Positions 32,310 to 42,449 of a stretch of 64,000 bases of DNA are shown here, piece after piece. Numbering within the stretch: the first letter of the stretch is position 1; the number at the start of each line of letters is the position of its first letter. The notes below the pieces were generated by a model. It searched no databases, was not told where the DNA came from, and saw nothing but the letters and a program-made list of their open reading frames with translations. Origin of the DNA: Ailurus styani (Eukaryota > Chordata > Mammalia > Carnivora > Ailuridae); NCBI GenBank assembly GCA_002007465.1, contig LNAC01000380.1, forward strand, positions 376,429-440,428. The letters run 5' to 3'. The position numbers were made by a program, and so were the translations under genes.

Positions 32310-32835
32310 AGAGGGGATCAGAATATGCCACCTGAAAATATGCCACTTTGGCAAAAAAGGGTATTTTAAGCTGAAGGCAATTAAGAAAGAGCAGATGCAG
32401 GAGAAACCCTCTGCCCTCCCCCACCTGCCTAAAAGCAGGACATAAATATCCCTTGTAAGATGTCCTCCTCTCTCCTACCCGGAAGGGAAGGACAACCTTT
32501 ATCACCAAAGATGAAGACGTCACCAAGATGAGCCTGCAAAAACCAACCTTGCTGCAATAATCCTTGTGCCCCGTTACTTCCCCCGTACCGAACCACAATT
32601 CACCACCCCTAGAAGCCTGCACCCTTTTCCCTTTGCCTTGTCACTTCTCCACAGTTTGTCACCTTTGGTTAAAATGGTACATAAGCCCCTGCATCTAACT
32701 GTCTCGTTGGGTCCTTAGTTCCTTTTCTAGGAGGCCTTTGTGTGCATACGTAATAAACATTTTCCCCTGTTAATCTGCCTTATCAATTTGATTCACGGGC
32801 CCCAGCCCTAAGCCAGTTTAACATGGTGGATGAAA
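32310..32835 (+). mobile_element. Probable ERV-type LTR, family unassigned
   Basis: The sequence resembles a widespread mammalian LTR containing 'GAATATGCCACCTGAAAATATG', 'GCACCCTTTTCCCTTTGCC', 'CACAGTTTGTCACCTTTGGTTAAAATGG' and 'CCCCTGTTAATCTGCCTTATCAATTTGATTC'. A poly(A) signal AATAAA lies at 32752-32757, and a TATA-like ACATAAG lies about 70 bases upstream. There is no internal retroviral sequence beside it, so it looks like a solo LTR. Boundaries are estimates. Confidence 0.58.
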
Positions 32836-32980
32836 AGGGTTTTGTCCCCTGCAAAGGCCAGACCCTGGCAGTGTCTGTCAGCACCCAGTTGCCTTGGGAT
32901 CAGCTACTGGGGCTGGTATTACATGAAGAGAGCATTCTGTATTTCTGGAGGTTTGTACCACCTAGGGAGGTTTGTATTAT

Positions 32981-33204
32981 CAGAAATCTCTCCCTGTAAA
33001 GGGTCAGACAATAAATGTTTTCGGTTTGAAAGCCATCCAGGTCCCTGTCACAATTCAACTCTGCCTTTACAATTCGAAAGCAGATGTAGATAAATGTAAA
33101 CAAATGTTTGTACATATGGTTAGGTCTCAATAAAACTTTATTTAAAAAGAAGTATTGTGCCAAATGATGGATTTGGCCCATGGGCCATCGTTTGCTAATC
33201 TCTG
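32981..33204. mobile_element. hAT-type non-autonomous DNA transposon
   Basis: 'CCCTGTAAAGGGTCAGACAATAAATGTTTTCGGTTTG', 'CAATAAAACTTTATTTAAAAAG' and 'GGATTTGGCCCATGGGCCATCGTTTGCTAATCTCTG' match the mammalian repeat with CAGGGGTCAGCAAAC-type ends. A second copy lies at 43788-44010. The family name is not assigned. Confidence 0.68.
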
Positions 33205-33426
33205 ATCTACAGGGTACCAGAGTGCTCAGAGACATGAGCATCTAGTGGGTGATGGCTAACCTCCATCCCACGTCTGACTCCCACCAGCCAGCACCACCAC
33301 AGACAGCCCCACACCGACTTACCTCTCTTTCCCTCTGGGCTTCCCATCGCATAGAGCGCTGTGTTTCTCAAACTGCCTGGGACAGCTTCAGAACAGGCCT
33401 GTGGTTCTGAGCAAGGTCACTGATGG

Positions 33427-33447
33427 GTGTGTGTGTGTGTGTGTGTA
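33427..33447. repeat. (GT)n dinucleotide repeat
   Basis: About ten uninterrupted GT units followed by ATAAATAATA. Confidence 0.93.
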
Positions 33448-33654
33448 TAAATAATATTGCATACCAGTATATACGTGCATAACCATTACATCATGTGGCC
33501 CTGATCTGGTGGGGGAGGCAGGCAGGAACACAAGCACCATGGGAGGGGAAATTCCAGGGTCATGAAAGCAAACAGAGAAGGCTTCCTGGAAGAAGAGGCA
33601 TCTGGACAAAACCTTAGAGTACACAGAGGGGTTAGTCAAGAAAGGAAACAGGGT

Positions 33655-33769
33655 GGTGGGTATTAAGGAGGGCATGTGTTGTGATGTGCACTGTGTGTTA
33701 CACATAACTAATCAATCATTGAATATTATAACAAAAATTAATGATGTACTACACAGTGGCTAACTGAAC

Positions 33770-33770
<1 letters not shown>
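33655..33770 (+). mobile_element. Carnivore L1 3'UTR end, 5'-truncated
   Basis: 'GTGGGTATTAAGGAGGGCATG', 'GTGCACTGTGTGTTACAC', 'CTAATCAATCATTGAATATTATAAC' and 'ATTAATGATGTACTACACAGTGGCTAACTGAAC' match the end of the carnivore L1 3'UTR. It runs straight into a GAAA tract derived from its A tail. Confidence 0.75.
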
Positions 33771-33832
<62 letters not shown>

Positions 33833-33884
33833 GAAGGAAGGAAGGAAGGAAGGAAGGAAGAAAGAAAGAAAGAAAGAAAGAAAG
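33771..33884. repeat. (GAAA)n/(GGAA)n purine microsatellite
   Basis: 114 bp of AGAA units with a central AAGG block (33831-33860), lying where the L1 poly-A tail is expected. Confidence 0.97.
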
Positions 33885-34399
33885 GGTTCAGAGTGCAACC
33901 TTCCAGCAGTGGGAATGACAATGTTGAGCTTCCAGAGGTGAGAAACCATTGTTTGCAGAAAGTACTGTCTACATTCTAGTGCTGCTAGAGAGCATAGATC
34001 TTTCAGCAAAAAAAAAAATAAGTTAAAATAAATACACACACACACACACTTCTCTAGTATAAAACACTTCCATCACACATCCTGGATTCTCTTTTATTAA
34101 CAATAGATCTCATAATTTGCATTTAATCTGTTAGCAGTTTAATCTTTAATTACAAACTTCTGTTAATCTTCATCTTGCAGTGAATAAGGCTATAACTGAG
34201 CACGCAGACAGTAACCATTAATTCACTCACACAGCACCAACAACCTCCCAAAATGAAACAGGAGGAACCTCTTACACGCCATCACCTTCTTGTAGTGATC
34301 TGCTGTTTTGTGTCATTCGAAGAGAGCTTGTGGGTATGGCTATCCTATGCACCACAAACAACTCTGAAAGGGGGCAAGGGCTGAAGCAAGTGATGGGTG
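33885..34399. other. Unassigned stretch with an AT-rich enhancer-like patch
   Basis: No transposon was recognised. 34085-34250 holds TTTGCAT (reverse octamer-like), TTTAATTACA and CATTAATTCAC within non-repetitive AT-rich sequence. A short (CA)n run lies at about 34034-34048. Confidence 0.42.
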
Positions 34400-34895
34400 A
34401 CAGAGTCCATATTCAAATGCACAGCGTTTTACTGTCCATAGCAATACTGACCAAAATAACCCCAAAATGGAAACAATCCAAACATCCACGCACCGAAGAA
34501 TAGACAAGCAAAATGTCTTACATCCACATGGAGAACTATTATTTAGCCATAAAAAGAAATGAAATGATCCAACATGGATGAACTTTGAAAACATTATACT
34601 AAGTGAAAAAAAAAAAAACACCAAACATCCAGACACACATAAAAGCATATATTGTAAGATTCCATTTCTGTGAAATGTCCGCAACTGGCGAATCCATAAG
34701 AAAAGAAAGTAGGCTGGTGGGAGCTGGGGAGTGGGAATGACCGCTGATGGGCACACGGCTGCTTTCGGGGTGACGAGGATCTTCCAAAAAGAAGTAGTGG
34801 TGATGGTTGCACAACCCTGGTCATTCACTAAAAAACACTGGATGTACTGAATTTCACTTTAAGGTATGTGAAGTGTATCTCAGTGAAGCTTTGAT
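34400..34895 (+). mobile_element. L1 3'-end fragment
   Basis: 'CCCCAAAATGGAAACAATCC', 'GGAGAACTATTATTTAGCCATAAAAAG', 'CAACATGGATGAACTTTGAAAACATTATACTAAG' and 'GGATGTACTGAATTTCACTTTAAGG' follow the L1M ORF2 end and 3'UTR in order. Confidence 0.82.
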
Positions 34896-34989
34896 CTACA
34901 TGCCATGTTGAGCGTCCCGGGCTGGATCCTGTGGAGGGTGAGGCAGAGGAACAGGTTTACGCAAGAACAGTCCTGCTCAGCTTTGCATT

Positions 34990-35118
34990 TCATTTATTCT
35001 CTTGTGCACAAACACATGCAATGTGTTGCCATTCTTCAAAGTACCAGCCACTGTGCCAGGCATGACTGTCCAGGAAAGGAGATGCCCCTGCCCTTCTGGG
35101 GTTTGGAGTCTGGTGGGT
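34990..35118 (-). mobile_element. Ancient L2-type repeat, left part (split by SINE)
   Basis: 'CACTGTGCCAGGCATGACTG' and 'GCCCCTGCCCTTCTGGGGTTTGGAGTCTGG' match the reverse-oriented L2-type repeat. It is interrupted at 35132 by a SINE with a perfect target duplication. Confidence 0.55.
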
Positions 35119-35131
35119 GAGACAGACTTTA

Positions 35132-35340
35132 TTTTTTTATTTTTTATTTTTTTTTTAAGATTTTATTTATTTATTTATTTGACACACAGAGAGAGATCAG
35201 ATCACAAGTAGGCAGAGAGAGAGGAGGAAGCAGGCTTCCCTCTCAGCAGAGAGCCAGATGCAGGGCTCGATCCCAGGACCCTGAGATCATGACCTGAGCC
35301 GAAGACAGAGGCTTTAACCCACTGAGCCACCCAGGCACCG
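35132..35340 (-). mobile_element. CAN-SINE, mustelid-type, perfect target duplication
   Basis: A full-length reverse copy: T-rich tail, AAGATTTTATTTATTTATTT, 'CACAAGTAGGCAGAGAGAG', AGGGCTCGATCCCAGGACCC, 'GAGGCTTTAACCCACTGAGC' and CACCCAGGCACC. It is flanked by the identical 13-mer GAGACAGACTTTA at 35119-35131 and 35341-35353. The GGCTTTAACCCACTGAGCC segment supports a mustelid host. Confidence 0.97.
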
Positions 35341-35353
35341 GAGACAGACTTTA

Positions 35354-35847
35354 AATCACTGATTGTCATAGACTTGTCACAGACACATGTTAAGACACTA
35401 ACCACTATATTTGTAAATTACTGTTAAATAATCATGTGTGTAAGGGCTCCAAGAAAAGCCCAGGGTGTGGAACAAGACTGTAAAAACAGGACAAACTGGA
35501 GCCACATCAGCTTTGGGGGACATGCATAGTTCTCCTGAAGATGACATTCAGACGAGATCTAAGGAATGAACAGGCTTTACCAGGTGAAGGACAGGTACAG
35601 GAGGTGAGGTTAGAGCCAGATGTGGAGGGAAGAGCAGGTTGAGAAGCTGGAGATAAGAAAGGTCCATGGGCATTTAGGGGAGCAGGAAGAATGACAAGTC
35701 TAAAGGAGAGTGGGAGGCAAGGGCAGGTCCCACATGAAGATTCGGGACTTTATCCTACAGGCAAAGGGGAAACCTGTGTATGTAGTCATGTGTGTTTGGC
35801 AAGATTACTCTGGAGGACTTGGGATCCTGGCAAGACAGCAGACCAGA
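35354..35847 (-). mobile_element. Ancient L2-type repeat, right part
   Basis: This continues the element at 34990-35118: 'GATGACATTCAGACGAGATC', 'CGGGACTTTATCCTACAGGCAAAGGGGAA' and 'GCAAGATTACTCTGG' follow the expected order, with high divergence. Confidence 0.5.
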
Positions 35848-36147
35848 TATGCTTTATCCATTGGAGCTACTATGACAGAACATAAGCTGGCTGGCTTATG
35901 AAGCGCAGAGATTTATTTCTTACAGGTCTGGAGGCTGGAAGTCTGAGATTAAAGCACCTGCAGGTTTGGTGTCTAATGAAAGCTGTCTTCTCACCGTGTC
36001 CTCATGTGGCCGAAGGGGTGAGGGAGCTTCAGGGTCTTTTCTTATAAGGGTACTAATCCCATTCATGAGGGTTCCACCTCCATGACCTAATCACCTCCCA
36101 AAGGCCACACCTCCACACAGAGGGACACAAACATTCAGACCTTAGTA
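35848..36147 (-). mobile_element. MLT1A-like MaLR LTR
   Basis: Reverse-complement MLT1A order: 'TCCATTGGAGCTACTATGACAGAAC', 'GTCTGGAGGCTGGAAGTCTGAGA', 'CTCACCGTGTCCTCATGTGG', 'CATGACCTAATCACCTCCCAAAGGCC' and 'GGGACACAAACATTCAGACC'. A short internal deletion makes it about 300 bp. Confidence 0.88.
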
Positions 36148-36319
36148 AAATAACCCAAGTAATAACCCCAGTTATACTGGATAAAATATAACAAAATGTA
36201 TTTTAAGTGCATATATAAGTTTCCAAGAAAAGACACACCCCTGGTTTCAGCATTACAAGAGAACTGAAAGCAAGAGTGACAAACCCTTAGCTAAGTCTGC
36301 TGTTCCTGGATGAAGCAAG

Positions 36320-36643
36320 CAGGTGAAGGGGACAGGTGAGGTGGGCAGATGAGGGAGACAGGTGAGGTGGGCAGGTGAGGGGGACAGGTGAGTGGGACAG
36401 GTGAGGGGGATAGGTGAGGAAAGTGGCTGAGGTGGGCAGGTGAGGGGATCAGGTGAGGAAGGCGGGTGAGGTGGGCAGGTGAGGGGGACAGGTGAGGTGG
36501 GCAGGTGAGGGGGACAGGTGAGGTAGGCAGGCGAGGTGGGCAGGTGAGGGGGACAGGTGAGGTGGGCAGGTGAGGGGGACAGGTGAGGTGGGCAGGTGAG
36601 GTGGGCAGGTGAGGTGGGCAGGTGAGGTGGGCAAGTGTGAGGG
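36320..36643 (+). repeat. 13-bp minisatellite with splice-donor-like units
   Basis: About 25 tandem units of 13 bp alternate between CAGGTGAGGTGGG and CAGGTGAGGGGGA, with a few substitutions and indels. About 19 units contain CAGGTGA, so each looks like a 5' splice site (CAG|GTGAG); the unit near 36385 has the full CAGGTGAGT. On the minus strand the tract is stop-free and encodes a Pro/His/Thr/Ser repeat, which explains the 169-codon frame there. Confidence 0.97.
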
Positions 36644-37554
36644 TAGATGGACTTGTAAATATGAGCTTGAGCTTTAACATCAAGAGGTCAGCAGCAGACG
36701 AGGCTGAAAACCCACCCAAAGTGGGGGAGCCAGAACCAAGACCCTGAATAAAAGTGAAACTGTTCATTGTTGCAACTTCAGAAACGGTGTGAATTCCCAT
36801 CTGTATGGGGACATAGGAAGTTCAGATGCCTCTGCCTGGATTTGGGATGAGAAAAAAAATCAAATCTGTATGAGCAAAAAATCACTTGGAACTATGTTCA
36901 GGTTTTAAGGCTTATCTTATCAACATGGCCTAGTGATGCCTTTGTGATGTTTGACATTAGCAAATCCAATCCTGCCCTGGAGGGACCCTCTCCCACCATC
37001 CAGAGGACCCTCAAAGGAAACACAAACCTGTGATGAAGACAAGTCAACAACCCAGGACCCTTGAAGGCTCATCATGCCATAAGCAGATCAGAGCACATGA
37101 GAGCGTAAGGTAGGAACTTACAGCCTACAGGGAAACACAAGTGTAGTTAACATGATGGGAATAAATGAAGGGACAGAGCCCGGGGAAGAGCGTACCTGTG
37201 CCCCCACACCCTAGGCTCCTGTATCCAGCTTCCTCAGCCCTCTACCTCCAGGTCACACTGCTGACCTCCTATCTCCCCCAGCACACACCCCTCCCAGTGC
37301 CCATCTCAGGAGGTGACAAGGGCACCTCTCCAGCAACTTAGGTCCAGATCCCTGGGGTCATCCTTAACTCTTTTCCATCTCATACTTCACACCCAACCTC
37401 ACTCATGATTAAGCAACAAAATGTAACAAATGCCCTACAAATAGAAGAGAATTTCCTGATCCTATAAGCCTTCTCAAGCAATGTCCTTGTTTTATACTGT
37501 GGCTTGTCATGCATTTTAGTGTTGTGAGATCATTTTTGGTGAAAATATTAATGA
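36644..37554. other. Unassigned sequence between two minisatellites
   Basis: No transposon or exon was recognised in this 0.9-kb spacer. Confidence 0.45.
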
Positions 37555-37950
37555 ATAGAACAGAATGGGATAGGATAGGACAGGGTAGACTAGGCCAGGG
37601 TAGGGGAGGCTAGGATAAGGTAGGGTAGGGTGGGATAAGGTAAGGTAGGATAGGATAGGGTAGCATAGCATGGGATAGTCTAGGCTAGGGTAGGCAAGCA
37701 TAGGATGGGATGGGATAGAGCAAATAGGATGGGATAAGGTGGGACAGGATGGTGTAGAGTAGAATAGGGGAGGATAGAATGGGATAGGATAGGCTAGGAC
37801 AGGGTAGGATAAGATAGGGTAGTGCAGGGTAGGATAGGGTATGTGGGATGGGATAGTGTGGGGTATGACAAGGGAAGACAGTGTAGAGTAGGGTAGGATA
37901 GGGTAGGGTAGGGTAGGATAGGGTAGGGTAAAGTAGGGCAGAGCAGAATA
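37555..37950 (+). repeat. 5-bp minisatellite (TAGGG/TAGGA)n
   Basis: About 400 bp of degenerate pentamers, mainly TAGGG, TAGGA and TGGGA, with strong G/C strand asymmetry. The unit is one base shorter than the vertebrate telomere hexamer and no TTAGGG run is present. The minus strand is stop-free and translates to a Tyr-Pro-Leu/Ser-type repeat, so the 98-codon frame there is an artefact. Confidence 0.95.
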
Positions 37951-38179
37951 GAAGAGAACAGAAAATGTCAGAAGGAATCATGCTCTCGAAAGTAAATTAG
38001 AGTGGTGTCTGTTTCCATTGCATGTGTGTTTACACATGCATATGGGTACTGGTCACAGAATTGAGAGTTGTGTGTGTGTGTACATATGTGTGAATATGCA
38101 TGGGTCATGAAAGCCACCGTGATGGAGTATATTCATCAGAGCACATATGGCAAACACTAGACTTTACAGAGACACGCCA

Positions 38180-38760
38180 GCAATGGTAATCCTGAAGTCG
38201 GAAACAGGACAAGGATGTGCATTTGTATTCAAACATTGGTCTGGAGGTCCTGACCAGCACAGTAACACAAGAAGAAATCAACGTTACAAGGACTAGAAAG
38301 GAAGAAACGCAAACCATCATTATTCATAGTTGTGACTGGCAGACAGAAAACTCCAGAGAACAGAGATCAACTCAGAGAATACATGAGAGACCTCTGTACA
38401 GCTACTTGTTCCAAGGTTCATCCCTCAAAATGGCAGTGTGCCTTTGGTCCAGGGACAAACAATAACCACCTACAACAACTCTTAAAAATATCATTTACAA
38501 TAGGAAACAAATACAAGGTATTGAGAATACCACAAAAGCTGTGCAAGACGTGCACACAGATAACTAACTTTTGTTGGTAAACATGAAAGCAATCCTAAAT
38601 AACTAGAGAAGAAAGAACATCACAAAAGCTGTCGATCCTCTCCAAATTAATCTATCAAGTCAAGACAATTTCAGTAGTTTTTCATAGACCTTAATGAACC
38701 TATTATGTCACTTCTGTGGAAGAATGAAGAGTGGGAAGAGTTAAGAACATTTTGAGAAGA
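38180..38760 (+). mobile_element. Old L1M ORF2 fragment
   Basis: 'TCCTGACCAGCACAGTAACACAAG', 'CATTTACAATAGGAAACAAATACAAGG', 'CGATCCTCTCCAAATTAATCTATC' and 'CACTTCTGTGGAAGAATGAAG' match decayed L1 ORF2 sequence from the end of the reverse transcriptase region onward. Confidence 0.55.
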
Positions 38761-39499
38761 GAAAGAGCACGATGTTGGGAATGGCTCTTTCCTAGATGCA
38801 GAGACCAACGTTGCAGTCACTGTGTAGGGCAGCATGGAGCACAGGCCCCAGGAACAGACCCACCTGCCACTGGAAGGTGGCACAGGACCGAAGGACCTCT
38901 ACAGACTAGCTGGGTAGGAAGTGTCTCTTCACAGTGCCGAGAGGGAAGATGATGGAGTTCCAGCAACACATGACTGCTCCCCTTCAACCATTGGGATCTT
39001 TCAGAAGACAGGATTTCAGCCCCTCTTTTCTCTCCTAGCTTCTGAACACACTGAGATGGAAATTAAACTATGGAATCCAGCTTTTTAAAACGGCTACAAT
39101 AGCACCTTTGTTACTGGTAAGGGCTCAAATGCAGGATGTGGGTTAAAGTCAGGACAAACGGGTCTGCTTCTGCATCCAGGCATGGACAGGCCTACCCCCC
39201 CAGTTGCAGTGACCTCCTGATGGGGTAGGCCTCCCTCGGGTTGGCTGGGTATGGGCATGGAGGGGAGGAGCACTGAGGTGCAGGGAGTAAATCAGGAGAG
39301 CCAGAAGGAAGTTGCTGAACTGGGCTGTTTCCCAGACTTGCCAATCAGATACACCCTTCCTCTCTCTGTGGCAGAGGGTGTCAAGAGAGGGAAGAGATCA
39401 GAGGATCACCAAATGGAGTTTTCTCCAATGGGCAGAACTCATCAGTCTGGGGGAAGAAGCATGCCTCTGTGTCATATACAAAAAAAAATAAATTTGACA
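38761..39499. other. Unassigned sequence between L1M fragments
   Basis: Flanked on both sides by old L1 ORF2 sequence, but not clearly L1-like itself. It may be a decayed part of the same element or an older insertion. Confidence 0.4.
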
Positions 39500-39748
39500 C
39501 GGATTAATACCCCTAAATATGAAAAACCAACAATGCAATTTCTTTAAAAACATAGTAGGAGACTATCCATGTGATATCAGATTGGTAATGACTTTTTAAA
39601 CAAGATGCAAATGACAAACCATAAAAGAAGGGATAAATATGTTTGGTTACATTTGAGTAAGAGATTTCTTAGAAGATTATCTTATAAGAAATATCTTACA
39701 ATTGATGCCATCATTAAAGTAGACATATAAGATGTTTATAACCCACAT
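39500..39748 (+). mobile_element. Old L1M ORF2 fragment
   Basis: 'GACAAACCATAAAAGAAGGGATAAATATGTTTGG' and 'AAGAGATTTCTTAG' match the ORF2 region that normally reads 'gaccataaaagaaaagataaataagttgga'. It is cut at 39749 by an LTR and seems to resume at 40540. Confidence 0.55.
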
Positions 39749-40164
39749 GTTACAGTCTGCTCATGCTGTCCTAACAAAACAGCATGGACTGGGGAGCTTA
39801 AATAACAGAAATGATTTTCTCACAGTTCTGGAGGCTGGAAGGTCTCTATCCAGGTGCTGGTGTGGTGAGTTTCTGGTGACAACTCACTTTCTGCCTTGGA
39901 GACGGCTGCCTTCTTAAGTCCTCACAGGGCATTCCTTGGTGTATGTGCATGCGTGGAGGAAAGGAGGAGGGAGGGAGGGCGGGAGAAGGTGCTCGGGGTC
40001 GGTGTTGGTGTCTCATTTTGTTAGGACACTAAGTTACCCTCAGGCCCCACCCCTATGACCTCATTTAACCTTAATTACTTCCTTAGTGGCCCCATTTCCC
40101 AATAGAGCCAAACTGAGTCTTAGGGTTTCAGCACATGAATTTGGGGGGAACACATATAGTCCAT
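39749..40164 (-). mobile_element. MLT1A-like MaLR LTR, left arm of an inverted pair
   Basis: Reverse-complement MLT1A order: 'TGTTACAGTCTGCTCATGCTG', 'CACAGTTCTGGAGGCTGGAAGG', 'GAGACGGCTGCCTTCTTAAG', 'CCCACCCCTATGACCTC' and 'CACATGAATTTGGGGGGAACAC'. A purine-rich run (GGGAGGGAGGGCGGGAG) lies inside at about 39970. Its LTR 5' end abuts the next LTR. Confidence 0.88.
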
Positions 40165-40539
40165 TGTATAGACTGAACGATTATTTTCTCCCCAAGATTC
40201 ATATGTTCAAACTTAACTCCCAAAGTGATGGTGTTTGGAGGTGGCACCTTTGGGAGGTGATTAAGTCATGAAGGTAGAGCCCTCATGGATGGCATTAGTG
40301 CCCTGATAAAAGAGACCCCAGGGACCTCCCTTGCTCCTTTCACCAAGTGAGGACACTGAAGACATTCATCTGTGAACCTGGACAAAGAACCTGGACAAAG
40401 GTTCTTACCAGACACCAAATCTGCCAGCACCTTGATCTTGGACTTCCAGCTCCCAGAAAGGTGAGAAATGCATGTCTATTGTTTAAAAGTCTCCCCATGT
40501 GTGGTGTTCTGTTATAGCAGCCTGCACCGACTGTGACAC
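40165..40539 (+). mobile_element. MLT1A-like MaLR LTR, right arm of an inverted pair
   Basis: Plus-strand MLT1A order: 'TGTATAGACTGAACG', 'CAAGATTCATATGTTCAAACTTAACTCCCAAAGTG', 'GGAGGTGGCACCTTTGGGAGGTGATTAAG', 'TTGATCTTGGACTTCCAGC' and 'GTTATAGCAGCC'. The segment GAACCTGGACAAA at about 40375 is duplicated in tandem. Confidence 0.9.
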
Positions 40540-40960
40540 TGTGGCCATCAAACAGCTCATATCAGATCAATATAAAACTGCTACGAATCAAGAAGGAAAC
40601 AAACAACCCAATGGAAAAGGGGACACCTTAGACCCAGCAGTCCCACACCAGGAGTAAGATCTCAGAAGTTCTCAGAAGTTTCTCACTGAGAAGTTGTCTG
40701 TGGTAGTGGGATTTGGAGACAAACTAGTTGTCCATCATGAGAGGAATGGTTGAGTAAATGATGGTGGAAGTCCCCAGTTGCAGGTCATGGACCAGACAGT
40801 GAGATCTTGAACACTGACACCCAGGAAGGAAATAGGAAGAAACAAAAGGACATTTATAGCACATGGTCAAACCATGAGTGCACTTTGCAAAGATTCATGC
40901 ATATTTAATGATAAATATCAGAATCAATTGGTGGCTAGCTGTGAAGATGGAAAGCAGTTA
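40540..40960 (+). mobile_element. Possible continuation of the old L1M
   Basis: 'CTGCTACGAATCAAGAAGGAAACAAACAACCC' and 'AATGGAAAAGGGGACACC' resemble the ORF2 stretch 'aagaaaacaaacaacccaataaaaaatggg', collinear with 39500-39748. The rest is highly diverged. Confidence 0.48.
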
Positions 40961-40999
40961 AGTCTTCACAGAGACATGACTGTAGGTGAAATCAGCAAG

Positions 41000-41300
41000 A
41001 TCTGAAGGTGGGTCAAGTGTATGGGATAAAGGAGATAAAGGGGTTAAGGGTAGCTTCCAGGTTTCTGAATGAGCCATTGGTTGAGTTATCATTTCCCAAC
41101 ATGGAACCCCCTGAAAAAGGAGCAGGTGGTGGACATCCCATGAGAACAATTGAGAAGGACGTGGTGAGACGTTGAGAAGTCTTCTGCCTCGGAGTCATCC
41201 GTATGGAAATTCAGATGAGCCATTGAAGACATAGGAATTCCAGAGCCAGGCAGAGTGGTCTAGGGTAGAGATGTGGATTTGGGGATGGTGGGCTTCTAGG
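41000..41300 (-). mobile_element. Ancient L2-type repeat fragment
   Basis: 'GGGTAGCTTCCAGGTTTCTG', 'CTGCCTCGGAGTCATCC' and 'GAAATTCAGATGAGCC' resemble the distal part of the reverse-oriented L2-type repeat (tcccaggtttctggc..gggagtcatcagc). The match is weak and interrupted. Confidence 0.4.
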
Positions 41301-42449
41301 AACATGGGATCACCCAGGGAGGGGTGTGGAAAGTGTCTCTCATCAGAAGCTGGCATGGAGGACCCATGGGACAATACTCACTTCCCTGATCCAAAGGTAT
41401 TTGACAACAAGCTTTCTGATGAAAACCTGTGTGGGTCAAATGCTGGGGCTCCCGTTCAATGCATTCCTCAACTCCCATGTTCTGGGCACATCCTCCTTGG
41501 AATCAGCCCTCTTACCACAATGGCCTGTTTCTGGATGACATCTGTCCCACCTGCCTTTTCCCTTTGCTTCCCTGTCCCATGGATCCATCACTGAGCCTGC
41601 TGCAAGAATGTGGAGAGAACATTTAAAGTAAAAAGGCTCTGTCTCTTGACGAGCTATGTCCAATGATGAGCAGTTATCTGATCTCTCTGAGCCTGTAGAA
41701 GAGAGATTACAGTATAAGGTTATTATAATAGTCTCCCAAGCCCAGTGAATTTAAGCAAAGCCTTCTGAAATCTGTTTATGCCCTTAGCCTGGGAAAGAGC
41801 TTTGTAGAATGCTAATAAGTAGGGCTATTATTATTTTTATTCCTGTGCTGTTGGATTTCTGACCTTTTTTTCATTCACTTTTAAAAATTATTCTTCCCCC
41901 TCATTTTGCAGAGGTGAGGAATGCTCTGTATTTATGTAATTCTACTATAGCTTTCCTAGCATCTGTCATCTTTGGGGGATCCCATACATTGTGTGACTAT
42001 CAAAGTGTTCTCCAGGGGACCCCTGAGGATCTTAAGTGGTGTGTGGTTAGAGCTGTCTGGGTCTGCGACAGTGTCCAGAACTGGGGAGCATGGTACATTA
42101 TGTTCAACATCTGACCAGGTGATCCCTTGGGAAGGAGGCTGAGCATTCCGCTGTGGTGTTCTGCTTGGAACTAGTCCTTCAAGGACGAGGCTCTCATGAA
42201 CATGTGGTGGCTGATGTGACCTCTGAGCTGGGATGGCTGATGGGATTTCCAGGAAGCCAGAGAAGATGAAGTTTCAGGTCCCTCTTGGCTGCCTCTTTCC
42301 ACCCAAGTTCCTCGTCACACCCTTAACCCTGGCTCAGGGCTGCCATGGCTGGGGATCCAGCAAGGGGAAGTTGCATTGGGAAAAACTATAGTTCCTTCTG
42401 GTGACCAGATCCTACAGAGCACTCATTTCCCCATATTGTTTAGTTATTG
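41301..42449. other. Unassigned sequence with a possible MIR
   Basis: A weak plus-strand MIR-like order occurs at 41670-41845 ('CTGATCTCTCTGAGCCTG', 'AGAGCTTTGTAGAATGCTAATAAGTAGGGC'). Nothing else was recognised. Confidence 0.4.

Noticed and set aside
33771..33884. CRISPR-like or regularly spaced repeat array
   Set aside because: The GAAA/GGAA units are contiguous with no spacers, and the whole window is mammalian nuclear DNA.
36291..36800. 169-codon Pro/His/Thr-rich repeat protein on the minus strand
   Set aside because: It is the translation of a 13-bp minisatellite, whose 39-base period gives a 13-residue repeat. There is no start context or flanking coding sequence.
37555..37950. Interstitial telomere sequence
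   Set aside because: The unit is a pentamer and no TTAGGG run is present, so it is not derived from telomere repeat in any simple way.
37516..37981. Tyr-Pro-rich repeat frames on the minus strand
   Set aside because: They are the translation of the 5-bp TAGGG/TAGGA array.
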